From Demequina maris (GTDB taxonomy: Bacteria; Actinomycetota; Actinomycetes; Actinomycetales; Demequinaceae), in NCBI RefSeq assembly GCF_000971155.1, contig NZ_BBLX01000002.1, positions 186,001-250,000 on the forward strand: a DNA stretch of 64,000 nucleotides, read 5' to 3'. Numbering within the stretch: position 1 is the first letter of the stretch; every line of letters starts with the position of its first letter. The notes below the pieces were generated by a model, which was given only the letters and a program-made list of their open reading frames with translations, made no database searches and was not told the origin of the DNA. Both the position numbers and the translations under genes were made by a program. Of this stretch, positions 7,310-18,445 are shown one piece after another.

Positions 7310-9676
7310 CTACTGCCGCGAGATCGCGACCCGCAGGCGCTCCTCGGGCGAGATGAAGTGGTCGTGGTCGTCGGTGCCGAGGTCGATCTGCACCCACACG
7401 ACCTTCCCCCGGAACCGGCTGGTCTCGGCCGTGTAGTCGGGCGACACCGTGGTCCCGGACTCGTAGCCGACGTCGGTCGTCTCGTCGGCCGAGAAGATGA
7501 TGGCCTGCGTCGCCTCGACACGGCCTGAGCCCACCGCCTCGCCGTCGTAGTAGAGCGTGACCGTGCCGCCCTTGCCGAGCCCACCCCCGTCGTAGGCGAA
7601 CTCCATGCGCACCTGATGCGTGCCAGTCGGGATCGGATGCTCCGCGGCGGTCGTGAAGTGGTGGATGCCCAGCACGTTGTAGACGAACGTCGCGCGGCCG
7701 TCGTGGGCATAGAGCGTCCAGCCCCCGAAGCGGCCGCCCTGCGCGATGATCACGCCGGCGGCCCCGTCCTCGGGGACCTCCACCTCCGCGGTGACGGCGA
7801 AGGACTTGTTCTTGATGCTGACGACGCTGTTCTCCGAGAGGCGGCCCATGCCGGCGTACAGCAGCTGCGAGCTGCCATGCACGAGCGTCGGCCGACCCGC
7901 GAGCTCCGCGTTGAGCCGCTCGCCCGTCCGGTCGTCGATCGGGATCGCGTTGTACTTGGTCGCCTCGATCAGCCAGAGCCGCTGGAGCTCGCGCAGCTTG
8001 TCGGGATGCTCGGAGGCGAGGTTGTTCGCCTGGCTCCAGTCCGCTGAGCCGTTGTAGAGCTCCCAGACGTCGTCGTCGAGCTCGGGGACGTTCCCTCCCA
8101 CCAGCTCCCACGGCGTGCGGTGCTTCGTGACCGCGCTCCACCCCTTGAAGTAGATCCCGCGGTTGCCGAACATCTCGAAGTACTGCAGGTCGTGCCTCTC
8201 GGCGGCGTCGGGGCCGTCGAAGGTGTAGACCATGCTCGTCCCCTCCATCGGCGACTGCAGCACGCCGTTGACCGAGGTCGGCTCGGGCAGCCCGGCGACC
8301 TCCAGGATCGTCGGTGCGATATCGATGCAGTGCGTGAACTGGGTCCGCAGGCCGCCCTTGTCGTGGATCCGAGCGGGCCAGTGCACGACCGCGCCGTTCC
8401 GGGTGCCGCCCCAGTGCGACGCGACCTGCTTGGTCCACTGCAGCGGCGAGTTCATCGCCCACGCCCACCCGACCGCGTAGTGGTTGTACGAGCTCGGTGA
8501 GCCGAACTCGTCCATCTTCGACCGCATGAACTCCGGGGTCTCGAGTCCCGCCATGCCGTTGAAGTTCGCCATCTCGTTGAACGCGCCGTTGAGGGTGCCC
8601 TCCGCGGAGGCTCCGTTGTCGCCGAGGATGTAGTAGATCAGCGTGTCGTCGAGGATGCCGAGGTCGGCGATGGCGTCGACGACGCGGCCCACGTGGAAGT
8701 CGGTGTGCTCCAGGAATCCCGCGTACACCTCCATCTCGCGCTCGAGCACGGGCTTGAGCTCCTCCGGCATGTCGTCCCAGGCCGGGATCTCGTCGTGGCG
8801 CGGGGTCAGCTGCGCGTCCGCCGGCACCACCCCGAGCTCCTTCTGGCGCGCGAACGTGCGCTCGCGCTGCACGTCCCAGCCGTCGGCGAACCGCCCGCGG
8901 TACCGGTCCGCCCACTCCTGCGGCACGTGGTGCGGCGCGTGGGTCGCACCGGGAGCGAGGTACGCGAAGAACGGGCGATCGGGCATGAGCGACTTCTGTG
9001 CGCGGATCCAGGCGATGGCCCGGTCGGCGAGGTCCTCGGTGAGGTGGTAGCCCTCCTCGGCGGTCGCCGGGGGGTCGACCGGCGTCGTGCCGTTGTAGAG
9101 CGCGGGGTCCCACTGGTTGTTCTCGCCGCCGATGAAGCCGTAGAAGGTCTCGAACCCGCCGCCTCCGGAGGGCCACCCGTCGAAGGGGCCCATCGGCGAG
9201 GACTGCCAGACCGGCACCTCGTGACACTTGCCGAACTGCGCGGTCGAGTACCCGTTCAGCTTGAGCGTCATCGGGAGGGGTGCCTTGGTGTTGGGGCGCA
9301 GCGAGCTCTGGCCCGGCGCCGACGTGGCGGTCTCGGTGATGCTGCCCATGCCGACCGAGTGGTGGTTGCGCCCGGTCAGCAGTGCTTGTCGTGTCGGCGC
9401 GCACAGCGCGGTGGTGTGGAACCGGTTGTAGCGGAGGCCACCGGCGGCGAGCCGTTCCGCGACCGGGGTCTCGCACGGCCCGCCGAACGCGCTCGCGGCA
9501 CCGAACCCGACGTCGTCGAGGAGGACGATCAGCACGTTGGGCGCGCCCTCCGGTGGCAACAACGGGGCGATGGGTGGATACGCCGTGTCCGGGTCCTTGG
9601 CGTCGAATGTGGTGAGACCGTGTGCGGGACGGTCCGGGATCGGCAGCACTGCACGCGTGTGACGGTCGGCGCTCAT
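7310..9676 (-). CDS. Arylsulfatase, type I Cys-type (AtsA-like)
   Basis: A 788-residue type I sulfatase hydrolysing sulfate esters; its size matches the actinobacterial AtsA group. Metal-site aspartates are in VLLDDVGFG (D54, D55), and the formylglycine motif is LCAPTRQALLTGR with C92, so it needs the neighbouring formylglycine-generating enzyme. Further conserved parts are YILGDNGASAEG and the long C-terminal region with GGRFGGWTLYAHDGR. The ATG at 9676 has a strong purine-rich ribosome site (GAGGGGGAG). No signal peptide is seen, so it is probably cytoplasmic. The substrate is unknown. The gene contains no copy of the dispersed GGACGATGC motif, which may hint at later arrival. Confidence 0.93.
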   Translation of the reverse strand: MSADRHTRAVLPIPDRPAHGLTTFDAKDPDTAYPPIAPLLPPEGAPNVLIVLLDDVGFGAASAFGGPCETPVAERLAAGGLRYNRFHTTALCAPTRQALLTGRNHHSVGMGSITETATSAPGQSSLRPNTKAPLPMTLKLNGYSTAQFGKCHEVPVWQSSPMGPFDGWPSGGGGFETFYGFIGGENNQWDPALYNGTTPVDPPATAEEGYHLTEDLADRAIAWIRAQKSLMPDRPFFAYLAPGATHAPHHVPQEWADRYRGRFADGWDVQRERTFARQKELGVVPADAQLTPRHDEIPAWDDMPEELKPVLEREMEVYAGFLEHTDFHVGRVVDAIADLGILDDTLIYYILGDNGASAEGTLNGAFNEMANFNGMAGLETPEFMRSKMDEFGSPSSYNHYAVGWAWAMNSPLQWTKQVASHWGGTRNGAVVHWPARIHDKGGLRTQFTHCIDIAPTILEVAGLPEPTSVNGVLQSPMEGTSMVYTFDGPDAAERHDLQYFEMFGNRGIYFKGWSAVTKHRTPWELVGGNVPELDDDVWELYNGSADWSQANNLASEHPDKLRELQRLWLIEATKYNAIPIDDRTGERLNAELAGRPTLVHGSSQLLYAGMGRLSENSVVSIKNKSFAVTAEVEVPEDGAAGVIIAQGGRFGGWTLYAHDGRATFVYNVLGIHHFTTAAEHPIPTGTHQVRMEFAYDGGGLGKGGTVTLYYDGEAVGSGRVEATQAIIFSADETTDVGYESGTTVSPDYTAETSRFRGKVVWVQIDLGTDDHDHFISPEERLRVAISRQ

Positions 9677-9765
9677 GGCTCCCCCTCGAGGCGATGTCAA
9701 CCTCTGTACCTTATCGGCAGAATGTCCGATCTCGCGCGCGATGATGGGAGGTCGCACCCCGTGCC

Positions 9766-9771
9766 TAGGAT
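9766..9771 (+). promoter_or_regulatory. Candidate -10 element for mfd
   Basis: TAGGAT lies 48 bases before the mfd GTG start. It leaves a leader of about 40 bases, and a GGAGG ribosome site at 9808-9812 is 7 bases from the start. The sulfatase reads away on the other strand from the same 143-base gap. Confidence 0.45.
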
Positions 9772-9819
9772 GGTTCCGCCGGATTTCCCGGTCGTTCGTC
9801 ATGCCCTGGAGGCCCCCTC

Positions 9820-12800
9820 GTGAGCACCGTCCCTCCGCTGTCCACCGTCCTCGACGCGTGGGCCGATGCGCGCGTCGGGGAGGCCGCGCACGTGCATGCG
9901 CCGTCGGTGGCCGCCCCGCCGCTGCTGGCCCGCGCGGCGTCCCAGGACGGCGGCCCGGTCCTCGCGATCACCGCGACCGGCGGCGACGCCGAGAAGCTCG
10001 AGGCCGCCCTCTCCGCGTACCTCGACCCGCGCACCGTGGGCGTGTTCCCCAGCTGGGAGACCCTCCCGCACGAGCGCCTCAGCCCGCGCTCCGACACCGT
10101 GGCCCGCCGCCTCGCGACCCTGCGCCGCCTGGTCCACCCGGAGCGTGCCGCCGACGAGAGCGGCCTGCCGCCGCTGCGGATCGTGGTCGCCCCGCTGCGC
10201 GCGTTGCTGCAGCCGCTCGTGCCCGGCATCGCGGACCTCGAGCCCGTGCTGCTGCGGGTGGGGGACATGCGCGACCTCACCGACCTCACCGACGCGCTCG
10301 CGGCCGCCGCGTACACGCGCGTCGACATGGTCGAGCGGCGCGGCGAGTTCGCCGTCCGCGGCGGCATCGTCGACGTCTTCCCGCCCACCGAGCCGCACCC
10401 CGTCCGCGTCGAGTTCTTCGGCGACGAGGTCGAGTCGCTGCGCTCGTTCTCGGTCGCCGACCAGCGCTCGCTGCAGGCCGTCGACCGGCTGTGGGCGCCG
10501 CCGTGCCGCGAGCTGCTCCTCACCGAGGACGTGCGGACCCGCGCCGCGAGCCTCGTCGACCAGATCCCGTCCGCGTCCGACATGCTCACGCGCATCGCGG
10601 ACGGCCACGCGGTCGAGGGCATGGAGTCCCTCATCCCCGCGCTGTGCACGCGACTCCAGCCCGTGACGGACGTGCTGCCCTCAGGCACGCGCATCGTCGC
10701 CCTCGAGCCCGAGCGCCTCGCGCGCCGCGCCGAGGACCTCCAGCGCACCGTCCAGGAGTTCCTCGCCGCCGCGTGGGTGAGCGCCGCCGCCGGCGCCGAC
10801 TCGCCCCTCGAGGCCCAGGGCGCCTTCCTCTCCCTCGACGACGTCGAGGAGTCCGCCGCCGAGCGCGGCCTCGGCTGGACCAGCGTGGGCCCGTTCGGCG
10901 CGCACGATGCGGTCGAGCCGGGCATCGGCGAGGTCGAGGACCACCGCGGTCGCCTCCCCGCCGCGCTCGACGCGGTGCGCGCCCGCCTCGCCGACGGCTG
11001 GCGCGTCGTCATCGCCGCGGCCGGCATCGGCAGCGCCCACCGCATCGTCGAGCAGTGCGGCGAGCACGAGCTCGCCGCCCGCGTCGCCGCGCACGCGGAC
11101 GATGCGGACGCCGGGGTGGTCGCCGTCCTCGCCGGCGTCGACGGCGGCGGCTTCCAGGTGCCCGAGGCGCGCCTCATGGTGCTGCACGAGAGCGACCTCA
11201 CCGGCCGCTCCGTGTCCGCAGCCGGGCCCAAGGTCAAGGTGCCGAGCCGGCGCCGCACCGCGGTCGACCCGCTGCAGCTGCGCCCCGGCGACTTCGTGGT
11301 GCACTCGGCGCACGGCGTCGGGCGCTTCGTCGAGCTCACCAAGCGCACCGTGCGCGGCGTCGAGCGCGAGTACCTGGTCATCGAGTACGCGCCCTCGAAG
11401 CGCGGCGGACCGGGCGACCGCCTCTCCGTGCCCACCGACCAGCTCGACCTCATCACCAAGTACGTGGGCGGCGAGACGCCGTCGGTCAACAAGATGGGCG
11501 GCGCCGACTGGTCCAAGACCAAGGGCAAGGCGCGCAAGGCGGTCAAGGAGATCGCCGCCGAGCTCATCCGCCTCTACAGCGCGCGCATGGCGACCAAGGG
11601 ACGCGAGTTCGGCCCGGACACCCCGTGGCAGCGCGAGCTCGAGGAGTCCTTCGCGTTCGTCGAGACGCCCGACCAGCTCAGCACCATCGACGAGGTCAAG
11701 GAGGACATGGAGAAGGGCGTGCCGATGGACCGCCTGGTGTGCGGCGACGTGGGCTTCGGCAAGACCGAGATCGCCGTCCGCGCCGCCTTCAAGGCCATCC
11801 AGGACGGCACCCAGGTCGCGGTGCTGTGCCCCACGACGCTGCTGGTCAAGCAGCACGTCGACACGTTCTCCGAGCGCTTCGCGCAGTTCCCGGTCAAGGT
11901 CGCGGCGCTGTCCCGCTTCCAGACGGACAAGGAGGCCAAGGAGATCATCCAGGGCCTGTCCGAGGGCACGATCGACCTCGTGGTCGGCACCCACCGCCTC
12001 ATCACCGGCCAGGTGCGCTTCAAGAACCTCGGGCTTATCGTGATCGACGAGGAGCAGCGCTTCGGCGTCGAGCACAAGGAGACCCTCAAGGCGCTGCGCA
12101 CCGACGTCGACGTGCTCGCGATGTCCGCGACGCCGATCCCGCGCACGCTCGAGATGGCCGTGACCGGGATCCGCGAGATGTCGACGCTCGCGACCCCGCC
12201 CGAGGAGCGCCACCCGATCCTCACCTACGTCGGTCCGCACGAGGACGCCCAGGTGACCGCCGCGATCCGCCGCGAGCTGCTGCGCGACGGCCAGGTCTTC
12301 TACATCCACAACTCGGTCAAGACGATCACGCGCGCAGCGCTCAAGCTCGGCGAGCTGGTGCCCGAGGCGCGCATCGCCGTCGCGCACGGCCAGATGAGCG
12401 AGAAGCAGCTCGAGCAGGTGATCGTCGACTACTACGACAAGAAGTACGACGTGCTCGTGTGCACGACGATCGTCGAGACCGGCCTGGACATCTCCAACGC
12501 CAACACCCTCATCGTCGAGCGCGCCGACATGTTCGGCCTGTCGCAGCTCCACCAGCTGCGCGGGCGCGTGGGCCGCGGCCGCGAGCGGGCGTACGCGTAC
12601 TTCCTCTACCCGCCGGACCGCACGCTCACCGAGACCGCGCACGACCGCCTCCAGACCATCGCGGCCAACACGGACCTCGGCTCGGGCATGGCCGTCGCGA
12701 TGAAGGACCTCGAGATCCGCGGCGCCGGCAACCTGCTGGGAGCCGAGCAGTCGGGCCACATCGAGGGCGTCGGCTTCGACCTCTACATCCGCATGGTCGG

Positions 12801-13308
12801 CGAGGCCGTCGCGGGCTTCCGCGGCGAGGAGGTCGAGGAGCGCGCCCCCATGACCGTCGACCTGCCGATCGACGCGCACATCCCCACCACCTACATCGAG
12901 CACGAGCGCCTGCGCCTCGAGGCGTACCGGAAGATCGCCGACGCGGACGCCGAGGAGCAGCTCGCCGCGATCGAGGAGGAGCTGGACGACCGCTACGGCA
13001 CGATGCCCGAGCCGGTCGCGAACCTCCTCGCCGTTGCGCGGCTCCGGCTCGAGCTGCGCGCCGCGGGCATCCACGACGTGGTCGCGCAGGGCAGGCTCAT
13101 CCGCTTCAGCCCGCTCGAGCTGCCCGACTCCGCCGCGATGCGCGTCACCCGCCTGTTCCCGGGCACGCTGATCAAGCCCGCGGTGCGCCAGGTGCTCGTG
13201 CCCGCGCCCATGACGGCGCGGATCGGCGGCCGGCCGGTCGAGGGGCTCGAGGTGCTCGACTGGGTGCGGACCGTCCTCCAGGCGACCCGCGCACCGGTGG
13301 CGGGTTGA
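9820..13308 (+). CDS. mfd: Transcription-repair coupling factor Mfd
   Basis: A 1162-residue Mfd, the SF2 translocase that removes stalled RNA polymerase and recruits UvrA. It shows the UvrB-like N-terminal region (PSWETLPHERLSPRSD), the RNA-polymerase-interacting domain (LRPGDFVVHSAHGVGRFVEL to GGADW), Walker A GDVGFGKTE from about residue 642, the DEEQRFG box near 743, HNSVKTI, VCTTIVETGLDISNANT and QLRGRVGRGRERAYAY, then the C-terminal TRCF domain. The GTG start at 9820 has GGAGG 7 bases upstream. Length is normal for the family. It begins the mfd-lipoprotein-mazG-eno block known from other actinobacteria. Confidence 0.98.
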   Translation: MSTVPPLSTVLDAWADARVGEAAHVHAPSVAAPPLLARAASQDGGPVLAITATGGDAEKLEAALSAYLDPRTVGVFPSWETLPHERLSPRSDTVARRLATLRRLVHPERAADESGLPPLRIVVAPLRALLQPLVPGIADLEPVLLRVGDMRDLTDLTDALAAAAYTRVDMVERRGEFAVRGGIVDVFPPTEPHPVRVEFFGDEVESLRSFSVADQRSLQAVDRLWAPPCRELLLTEDVRTRAASLVDQIPSASDMLTRIADGHAVEGMESLIPALCTRLQPVTDVLPSGTRIVALEPERLARRAEDLQRTVQEFLAAAWVSAAAGADSPLEAQGAFLSLDDVEESAAERGLGWTSVGPFGAHDAVEPGIGEVEDHRGRLPAALDAVRARLADGWRVVIAAAGIGSAHRIVEQCGEHELAARVAAHADDADAGVVAVLAGVDGGGFQVPEARLMVLHESDLTGRSVSAAGPKVKVPSRRRTAVDPLQLRPGDFVVHSAHGVGRFVELTKRTVRGVEREYLVIEYAPSKRGGPGDRLSVPTDQLDLITKYVGGETPSVNKMGGADWSKTKGKARKAVKEIAAELIRLYSARMATKGREFGPDTPWQRELEESFAFVETPDQLSTIDEVKEDMEKGVPMDRLVCGDVGFGKTEIAVRAAFKAIQDGTQVAVLCPTTLLVKQHVDTFSERFAQFPVKVAALSRFQTDKEAKEIIQGLSEGTIDLVVGTHRLITGQVRFKNLGLIVIDEEQRFGVEHKETLKALRTDVDVLAMSATPIPRTLEMAVTGIREMSTLATPPEERHPILTYVGPHEDAQVTAAIRRELLRDGQVFYIHNSVKTITRAALKLGELVPEARIAVAHGQMSEKQLEQVIVDYYDKKYDVLVCTTIVETGLDISNANTLIVERADMFGLSQLHQLRGRVGRGRERAYAYFLYPPDRTLTETAHDRLQTIAANTDLGSGMAVAMKDLEIRGAGNLLGAEQSGHIEGVGFDLYIRMVGEAVAGFRGEEVEERAPMTVDLPIDAHIPTTYIEHERLRLEAYRKIADADAEEQLAAIEEELDDRYGTMPEPVANLLAVARLRLELRAAGIHDVVAQGRLIRFSPLELPDSAAMRVTRLFPGTLIKPAVRQVLVPAPMTARIGGRPVEGLEVLDWVRTVLQATRAPVAG

Positions 13309-13315
13309 GCGACAT

Positions 13316-13321
13316 TAGGAT
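13316..13321 (+). promoter_or_regulatory. Candidate -10 element for leaderless lipoprotein mRNA
   Basis: TAGGAT ends 7 bases before the ATG at 13329, in the 20-base gap after mfd. The same spacing recurs before many starts in this window. Confidence 0.45.
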
Positions 13322-13328
13322 GACGGGC

Positions 13329-13935
13329 ATGACGTTCCGCCGACGCCTCGCCGTCCTCGCCGCATCGTCCCTTCTCCTCGCCGGCTGCGCCGTCCCCGGC
13401 CAGCCCGCCGCCCCGGGCGTCGCGCTCGAGCACGGCGACGAGACGGTGACGACGGCCGACCTCGACGCGCTCGCCGCGGCATGGGAGGACGACAGCGACG
13501 GCGCGATCCAGCCGAACCGCCAGGCGCTCGCCACCTCGACGCTGCTGGGCCCCGACCTCATCCAGCTCGCCGCGGACAACGACGCGGTGATCAACGAGGG
13601 CGTCGCGCGCACCTTCGCGACCGCGTGGCTCGAGTTCGCGGGGGTCGCGGACCCCGAGCCGAGCGACGCCGTGGTCGCGTCCGTCGAGAACGTGCTCGCG
13701 CTGTACGTCGCGGCCTACGCGGACACCAACGGCACGCTCCTGCGCGACGCCGTCGACGCGCTCCCCGACGACGTCGCGATCTCGCCGCGCCTGGGCGAGC
13801 TGTCCGCCGACGCGCTGGTCGCCTCCGCGCAGGCCGCGGTCGGCAACGCCGAGGTCCAGGGTCTGGGCAACTACTCGTTCACGGCCTTCCTCGACGTGTC
13901 CGGCTTCGAGGGCACCACCGCCTCCTGGGCGGCGC

Positions 13936-13943
<8 letters not shown>
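13329..13943 (+). CDS. Putative lipoprotein with SurA N-terminal-like region
   Basis: A 204-residue secreted lipoprotein. Its short signal is MTFRRRLAVL followed by lipobox LLLAGC (C20). The rest is acidic and helical (VTTADLDALAAAWEDD, LGPDLIQLAADNDAVIN), resembling the N-terminal part of SurA/PrsA-type chaperones, but no peptidyl-prolyl isomerase domain follows. In M. tuberculosis a lipoprotein gene also lies between mazG and eno, so it may be equivalent. The ATG at 13329 is favoured over an in-frame ATG at 13320 because the latter overlaps the -10-like TAGGAT. The end overlaps the mazG start by 8 bases. The function is not known. Confidence 0.75.
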
Positions 13944-15941
<1,998 letters not shown>

Positions 15942-15958
15942 GCCGCAGCGCAGGCTCA

Positions 15959-15994
15959 GGACGGGCGCGTCCCCCTCGGGGGGCGCGCCCGTCC
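15959..15994 (+). terminator. Terminator after eno
   Basis: Inverted repeat GGACGGGCGCG and its complement CGCGCCCGTCC around a C/G-rich loop, starting 18 bases after the enolase stop and followed by CGCTTTCC. It is a strong stem with only a short T run, as is usual in actinobacteria. Confidence 0.75.
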
Positions 15995-16076
15995 CGCTTT
16001 CCTGGGGTGACGCGAATCCCGCGACTCGCGGCCCGCGACGTCCGGCATCGGGCGCCGCGCCGGGGACAATTGCCCC

Positions 16077-16946
16077 GTGACCGATCCGACGCGCCCGCAG
16101 CAGCGCCCCGCCGGCGCGCGCCGGCCGAGCGTGCCGGGGGCGTCGCGCCCGACCACCGCGGCGCCGCCCGCCGCCGCCCCCGCGAAGCCGGCCGCCGACC
16201 GGAAGCCGCTCACCCGGCTCCGCTCGGGCGCGACGGCGGCGGCCTCGTCCGCCGCCGCGGGAGCGAGCACCGTCCGGGCCCGCGCCACCGCGGCGCGTGC
16301 GGCGAAGCCCGCGGCATCGGCGCCCAAGCCGGCGCCCGCATCGTCCACGCCCGCCCCCCGGCCTCGCCGCCGCTCCACCCCGACCACGGGTGGCGCGCGC
16401 ATCCCCAAGGGCCGCGCCGCGAGCCGCCCGGGCGGCCCGTCCGGGCCCGGACGCCAGACCCCGCAGCGCAACCGCATCGAGCCGGCCAAGGCGCGCGGCT
16501 CGTGGGTGAGCGCGATGTCGTGGCGCCTCGTCGTGATCATCGGCGTCGTGGTGCTCGCGGCGGCCGTCGTGCTGCCGTCGCTGCGCGCCTACTTCCGCCA
16601 GCAGGAGGAGCTCGCGTCGCTGCGGGCCGAGGCCGTCACGGCCCAGGAGTCCGTCGACGACCTCACCGCGCAGGTCAAGCGCTGGGACGACCCGGCCTAC
16701 GTCGAGGCGCAGGCGCGCGAGCGGATCAAGTACGTGTACCCCGGCGAGACCCCGTACCAGGTGCTCGACCCCGAGACCGTCGAGGGCGCCGCCGAGGGCT
16801 CCCCGGCCGCCGAGGACCCGGACGAGATCGACGAGTCCGGCACCTGGTACACGCGCCTGTGGGACTCGGTCGAGACCGCGGGCGACGCGAAGGTGGGCGG
16901 CAAGAAGGCCAAGGCCGCCGCCGCATCGTCCGGCGCCGCCGACTAG
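16077..16946 (+). CDS. FtsB/DivIC-family septum formation initiator protein
   Basis: A 289-residue cell-division protein with one membrane span. The first 145 residues are a low-complexity Ala/Pro/Arg-rich cytoplasmic tail. The membrane segment is about 148-166 (LVVIIGVVVLAAAVVLPSL). A short coiled coil follows (QQEELASLRAEAVTAQESVDDL), then the DivIC signature DPAYVEAQARERIKYVYPGE, and an acidic C-terminus ending in AASSGAAD. In this family the protein joins FtsQ and FtsL at the septum. It sits in the conserved eno-ftsB-DUF501-ppx order. The GTG start at 16077 has GACAAT 6 bases upstream, a leaderless pattern. Two motif copies encode ASS in its low-complexity ends. Confidence 0.88.
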   Translation: MTDPTRPQQRPAGARRPSVPGASRPTTAAPPAAAPAKPAADRKPLTRLRSGATAAASSAAAGASTVRARATAARAAKPAASAPKPAPASSTPAPRPRRRSTPTTGGARIPKGRAASRPGGPSGPGRQTPQRNRIEPAKARGSWVSAMSWRLVVIIGVVVLAAAVVLPSLRAYFRQQEELASLRAEAVTAQESVDDLTAQVKRWDDPAYVEAQARERIKYVYPGETPYQVLDPETVEGAAEGSPAAEDPDEIDESGTWYTRLWDSVETAGDAKVGGKKAKAAAASSGAAD

Positions 16947-16955
16947 ACTCGCGGG

Positions 16956-17462
16956 GTGAACGACACCCCTGCCACCGAGCGCGACGTCGCCGTCCTCGCC
17001 GCCCAGCTGGGGCGCCCGCCCCGCGGCATCGTCGCGATCGCCGCGCGCTGCGTGTGCGGCAACCCGACCGTGGTCCACACCGCGCCGCGCCTGCCCGACG
17101 GCACCCCGTTCCCCACGCAGTACTACCTCACGCACCCCGATGCGGTCGCGGCGGTCTCGACGCTCGAGGCCAACGGCGTGATGAAGGAGATGCAGGCGCG
17201 CCTGGGCGAGGACGAGGAGCTGGCCGCGGCGTACCGCGCCGCGCACGAGCGCTACCTCGAGGAGCGCTACGCGCTGGGCGACGTGCCCGAGATCCACGGC
17301 ATCTCCGCGGGCGGCATGCCCGACCGCGTGAAGTGCCTCCACGTGCTCGTGGGCCACGCGCTCGCGGCCGGCCCCGGCGTGAACCCGCTGGGCGACGAGG
17401 CGCTCGCGCTCATCGCGGACTCCTTCCGCCCCGACCGCTGCACGTGCGCGGTCGACGTCTGA
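16956..17462 (+). CDS. DUF501 family protein
   Basis: A 168-residue DUF501 protein with no proven function. Recognisable parts are the N-terminal GRPPRGIVAIAARCVCGNPTV, FPTQYYLTHP, and the C-terminal MPDRVKCLHVLVGHALAAGPG with CTCAV at the end. Several conserved cysteines (CVCG, KCLH, CTC) suggest metal or redox chemistry, which is inference. The gene lies between ftsB and ppx in nearly all actinobacteria. TAGACT ends 6 bases before the GTG, so it may have its own leaderless transcript. Confidence 0.88.
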   Translation: MNDTPATERDVAVLAAQLGRPPRGIVAIAARCVCGNPTVVHTAPRLPDGTPFPTQYYLTHPDAVAAVSTLEANGVMKEMQARLGEDEELAAAYRAAHERYLEERYALGDVPEIHGISAGGMPDRVKCLHVLVGHALAAGPGVNPLGDEALALIADSFRPDRCTCAVDV

Positions 17463-17475
17463 CTACGCTGAGCCC

Positions 17476-18429
17476 ATGCGTGTAGCCGCCATCGACTGCG
17501 GGACGAACTCGATCCGCCTGCTCATCGCCGACGTCGACCTCGCGACCGGGTCGCTCACCGACGTGGTCCGCACCATGACCGTGGTGCGCCTGGGTCAGGG
17601 CGTGGACCGGACGGGGGAGTTCGCGGAGGAGGCGCTCGAGCGCACCTTCGCGGCCACCGACGCGTACGCCGAGCGGTGCCGCGAGCACGGTGTCGAGGCG
17701 ATCCGCTTCGTCGCGACGTCCGCGACCCGCGACGCGCGCAACCGCGACGTGTTCCTCGACGGCGTCGAGGCGCGCCTGGGCGTGGTGCCCGAGGTCATCT
17801 CGGGGGCCGAGGAGGCGGCGCTGTCCTTCCGCGGCGCCACCGGGGCGCTCGACGCGGCGCACGACGCGCCGTTCCTCGTGGTCGACCTGGGCGGCGGCTC
17901 CACCGAGGTCGTGCTCGGGACCGAGCGGCCGGACGCCGCGCACTCGATGGACGTGGGCTGCGTGCGCATGACCGAGCGCCACCTCGAGGGCGACCCGCCG
18001 TCGGAGGCGCAGGTCGCCGCCGCGGAGGCCGACGTGCACGACGCGATCGACATGGCCTTCGCAGGCGTGCCGGTCGAGCGCACCCGGACCCTCGTGGGCC
18101 TCGCGGGCACCATCACGACCGTCACGGCGCACGCGCTGGGCCTGCCGGAGTACGACCGCGACGCGATCAACGGCGCGGTCGTCCCCATCGACGACGCGAT
18201 CCGCGCGTGCGACGAGCTGCTCGCGTCCTCGCGCGCCGAGCGGTCCGCGCTCGGCTTCATGCACCCGGGCCGCGTCGACGTCATCGGCGCGGGCGCGCTC
18301 GTGTGGCGCACCGTGATGACGCGCGTGCGCACCGCGGTCGTCGAGGCGGGCGGGGAGTTACCGCACGTCGTGACGAGCGAGCACGACATCCTCGACGGCA
18401 TCGCCTTCTCGGCGGCCGAGCGGTGCTGA
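17476..18429 (+). CDS. ppx: Ppx/GppA family exopolyphosphatase
   Basis: A 317-residue Ppx/GppA phosphatase of the short actinobacterial type, degrading polyphosphate or pppGpp. The ASKHA fold is clear: AIDCGTNSIRLLIADVD at the N-terminus (P-loop-like), FVATSATRDARNRDVF, the catalytic VISGAEEAALSF, and DLGGGSTEVVLG. The GLAGTITTVTAHALGL element closes the second lobe. TACGCT ends 6 bases before the ATG. Codon 295 is TTA (18358-18360), the only in-frame TTA I found in the window, 86 bases upstream of a tRNA with the matching UAA anticodon. Confidence 0.92.
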   Translation: MRVAAIDCGTNSIRLLIADVDLATGSLTDVVRTMTVVRLGQGVDRTGEFAEEALERTFAATDAYAERCREHGVEAIRFVATSATRDARNRDVFLDGVEARLGVVPEVISGAEEAALSFRGATGALDAAHDAPFLVVDLGGGSTEVVLGTERPDAAHSMDVGCVRMTERHLEGDPPSEAQVAAAEADVHDAIDMAFAGVPVERTRTLVGLAGTITTVTAHALGLPEYDRDAINGAVVPIDDAIRACDELLASSRAERSALGFMHPGRVDVIGAGALVWRTVMTRVRTAVVEAGGELPHVVTSEHDILDGIAFSAAERC

Positions 18430-18445
18430 GCCGCCGCATCGTCCC

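Noticed and set aside
9677-9802. N-terminal extension of the sulfatase
   Set aside because: The added residues do not look like protein, and the ATG at 9676 has a strong ribosome site.
9675-13074. Very long open frames antisense or out of frame to mfd, eno, ahcY, sulfatase and others (up to 1400 codons)
   Set aside because: They are shadows of real genes caused by high GC at third positions; translations are Arg/Ala/Pro-rich low complexity with no family motifs.
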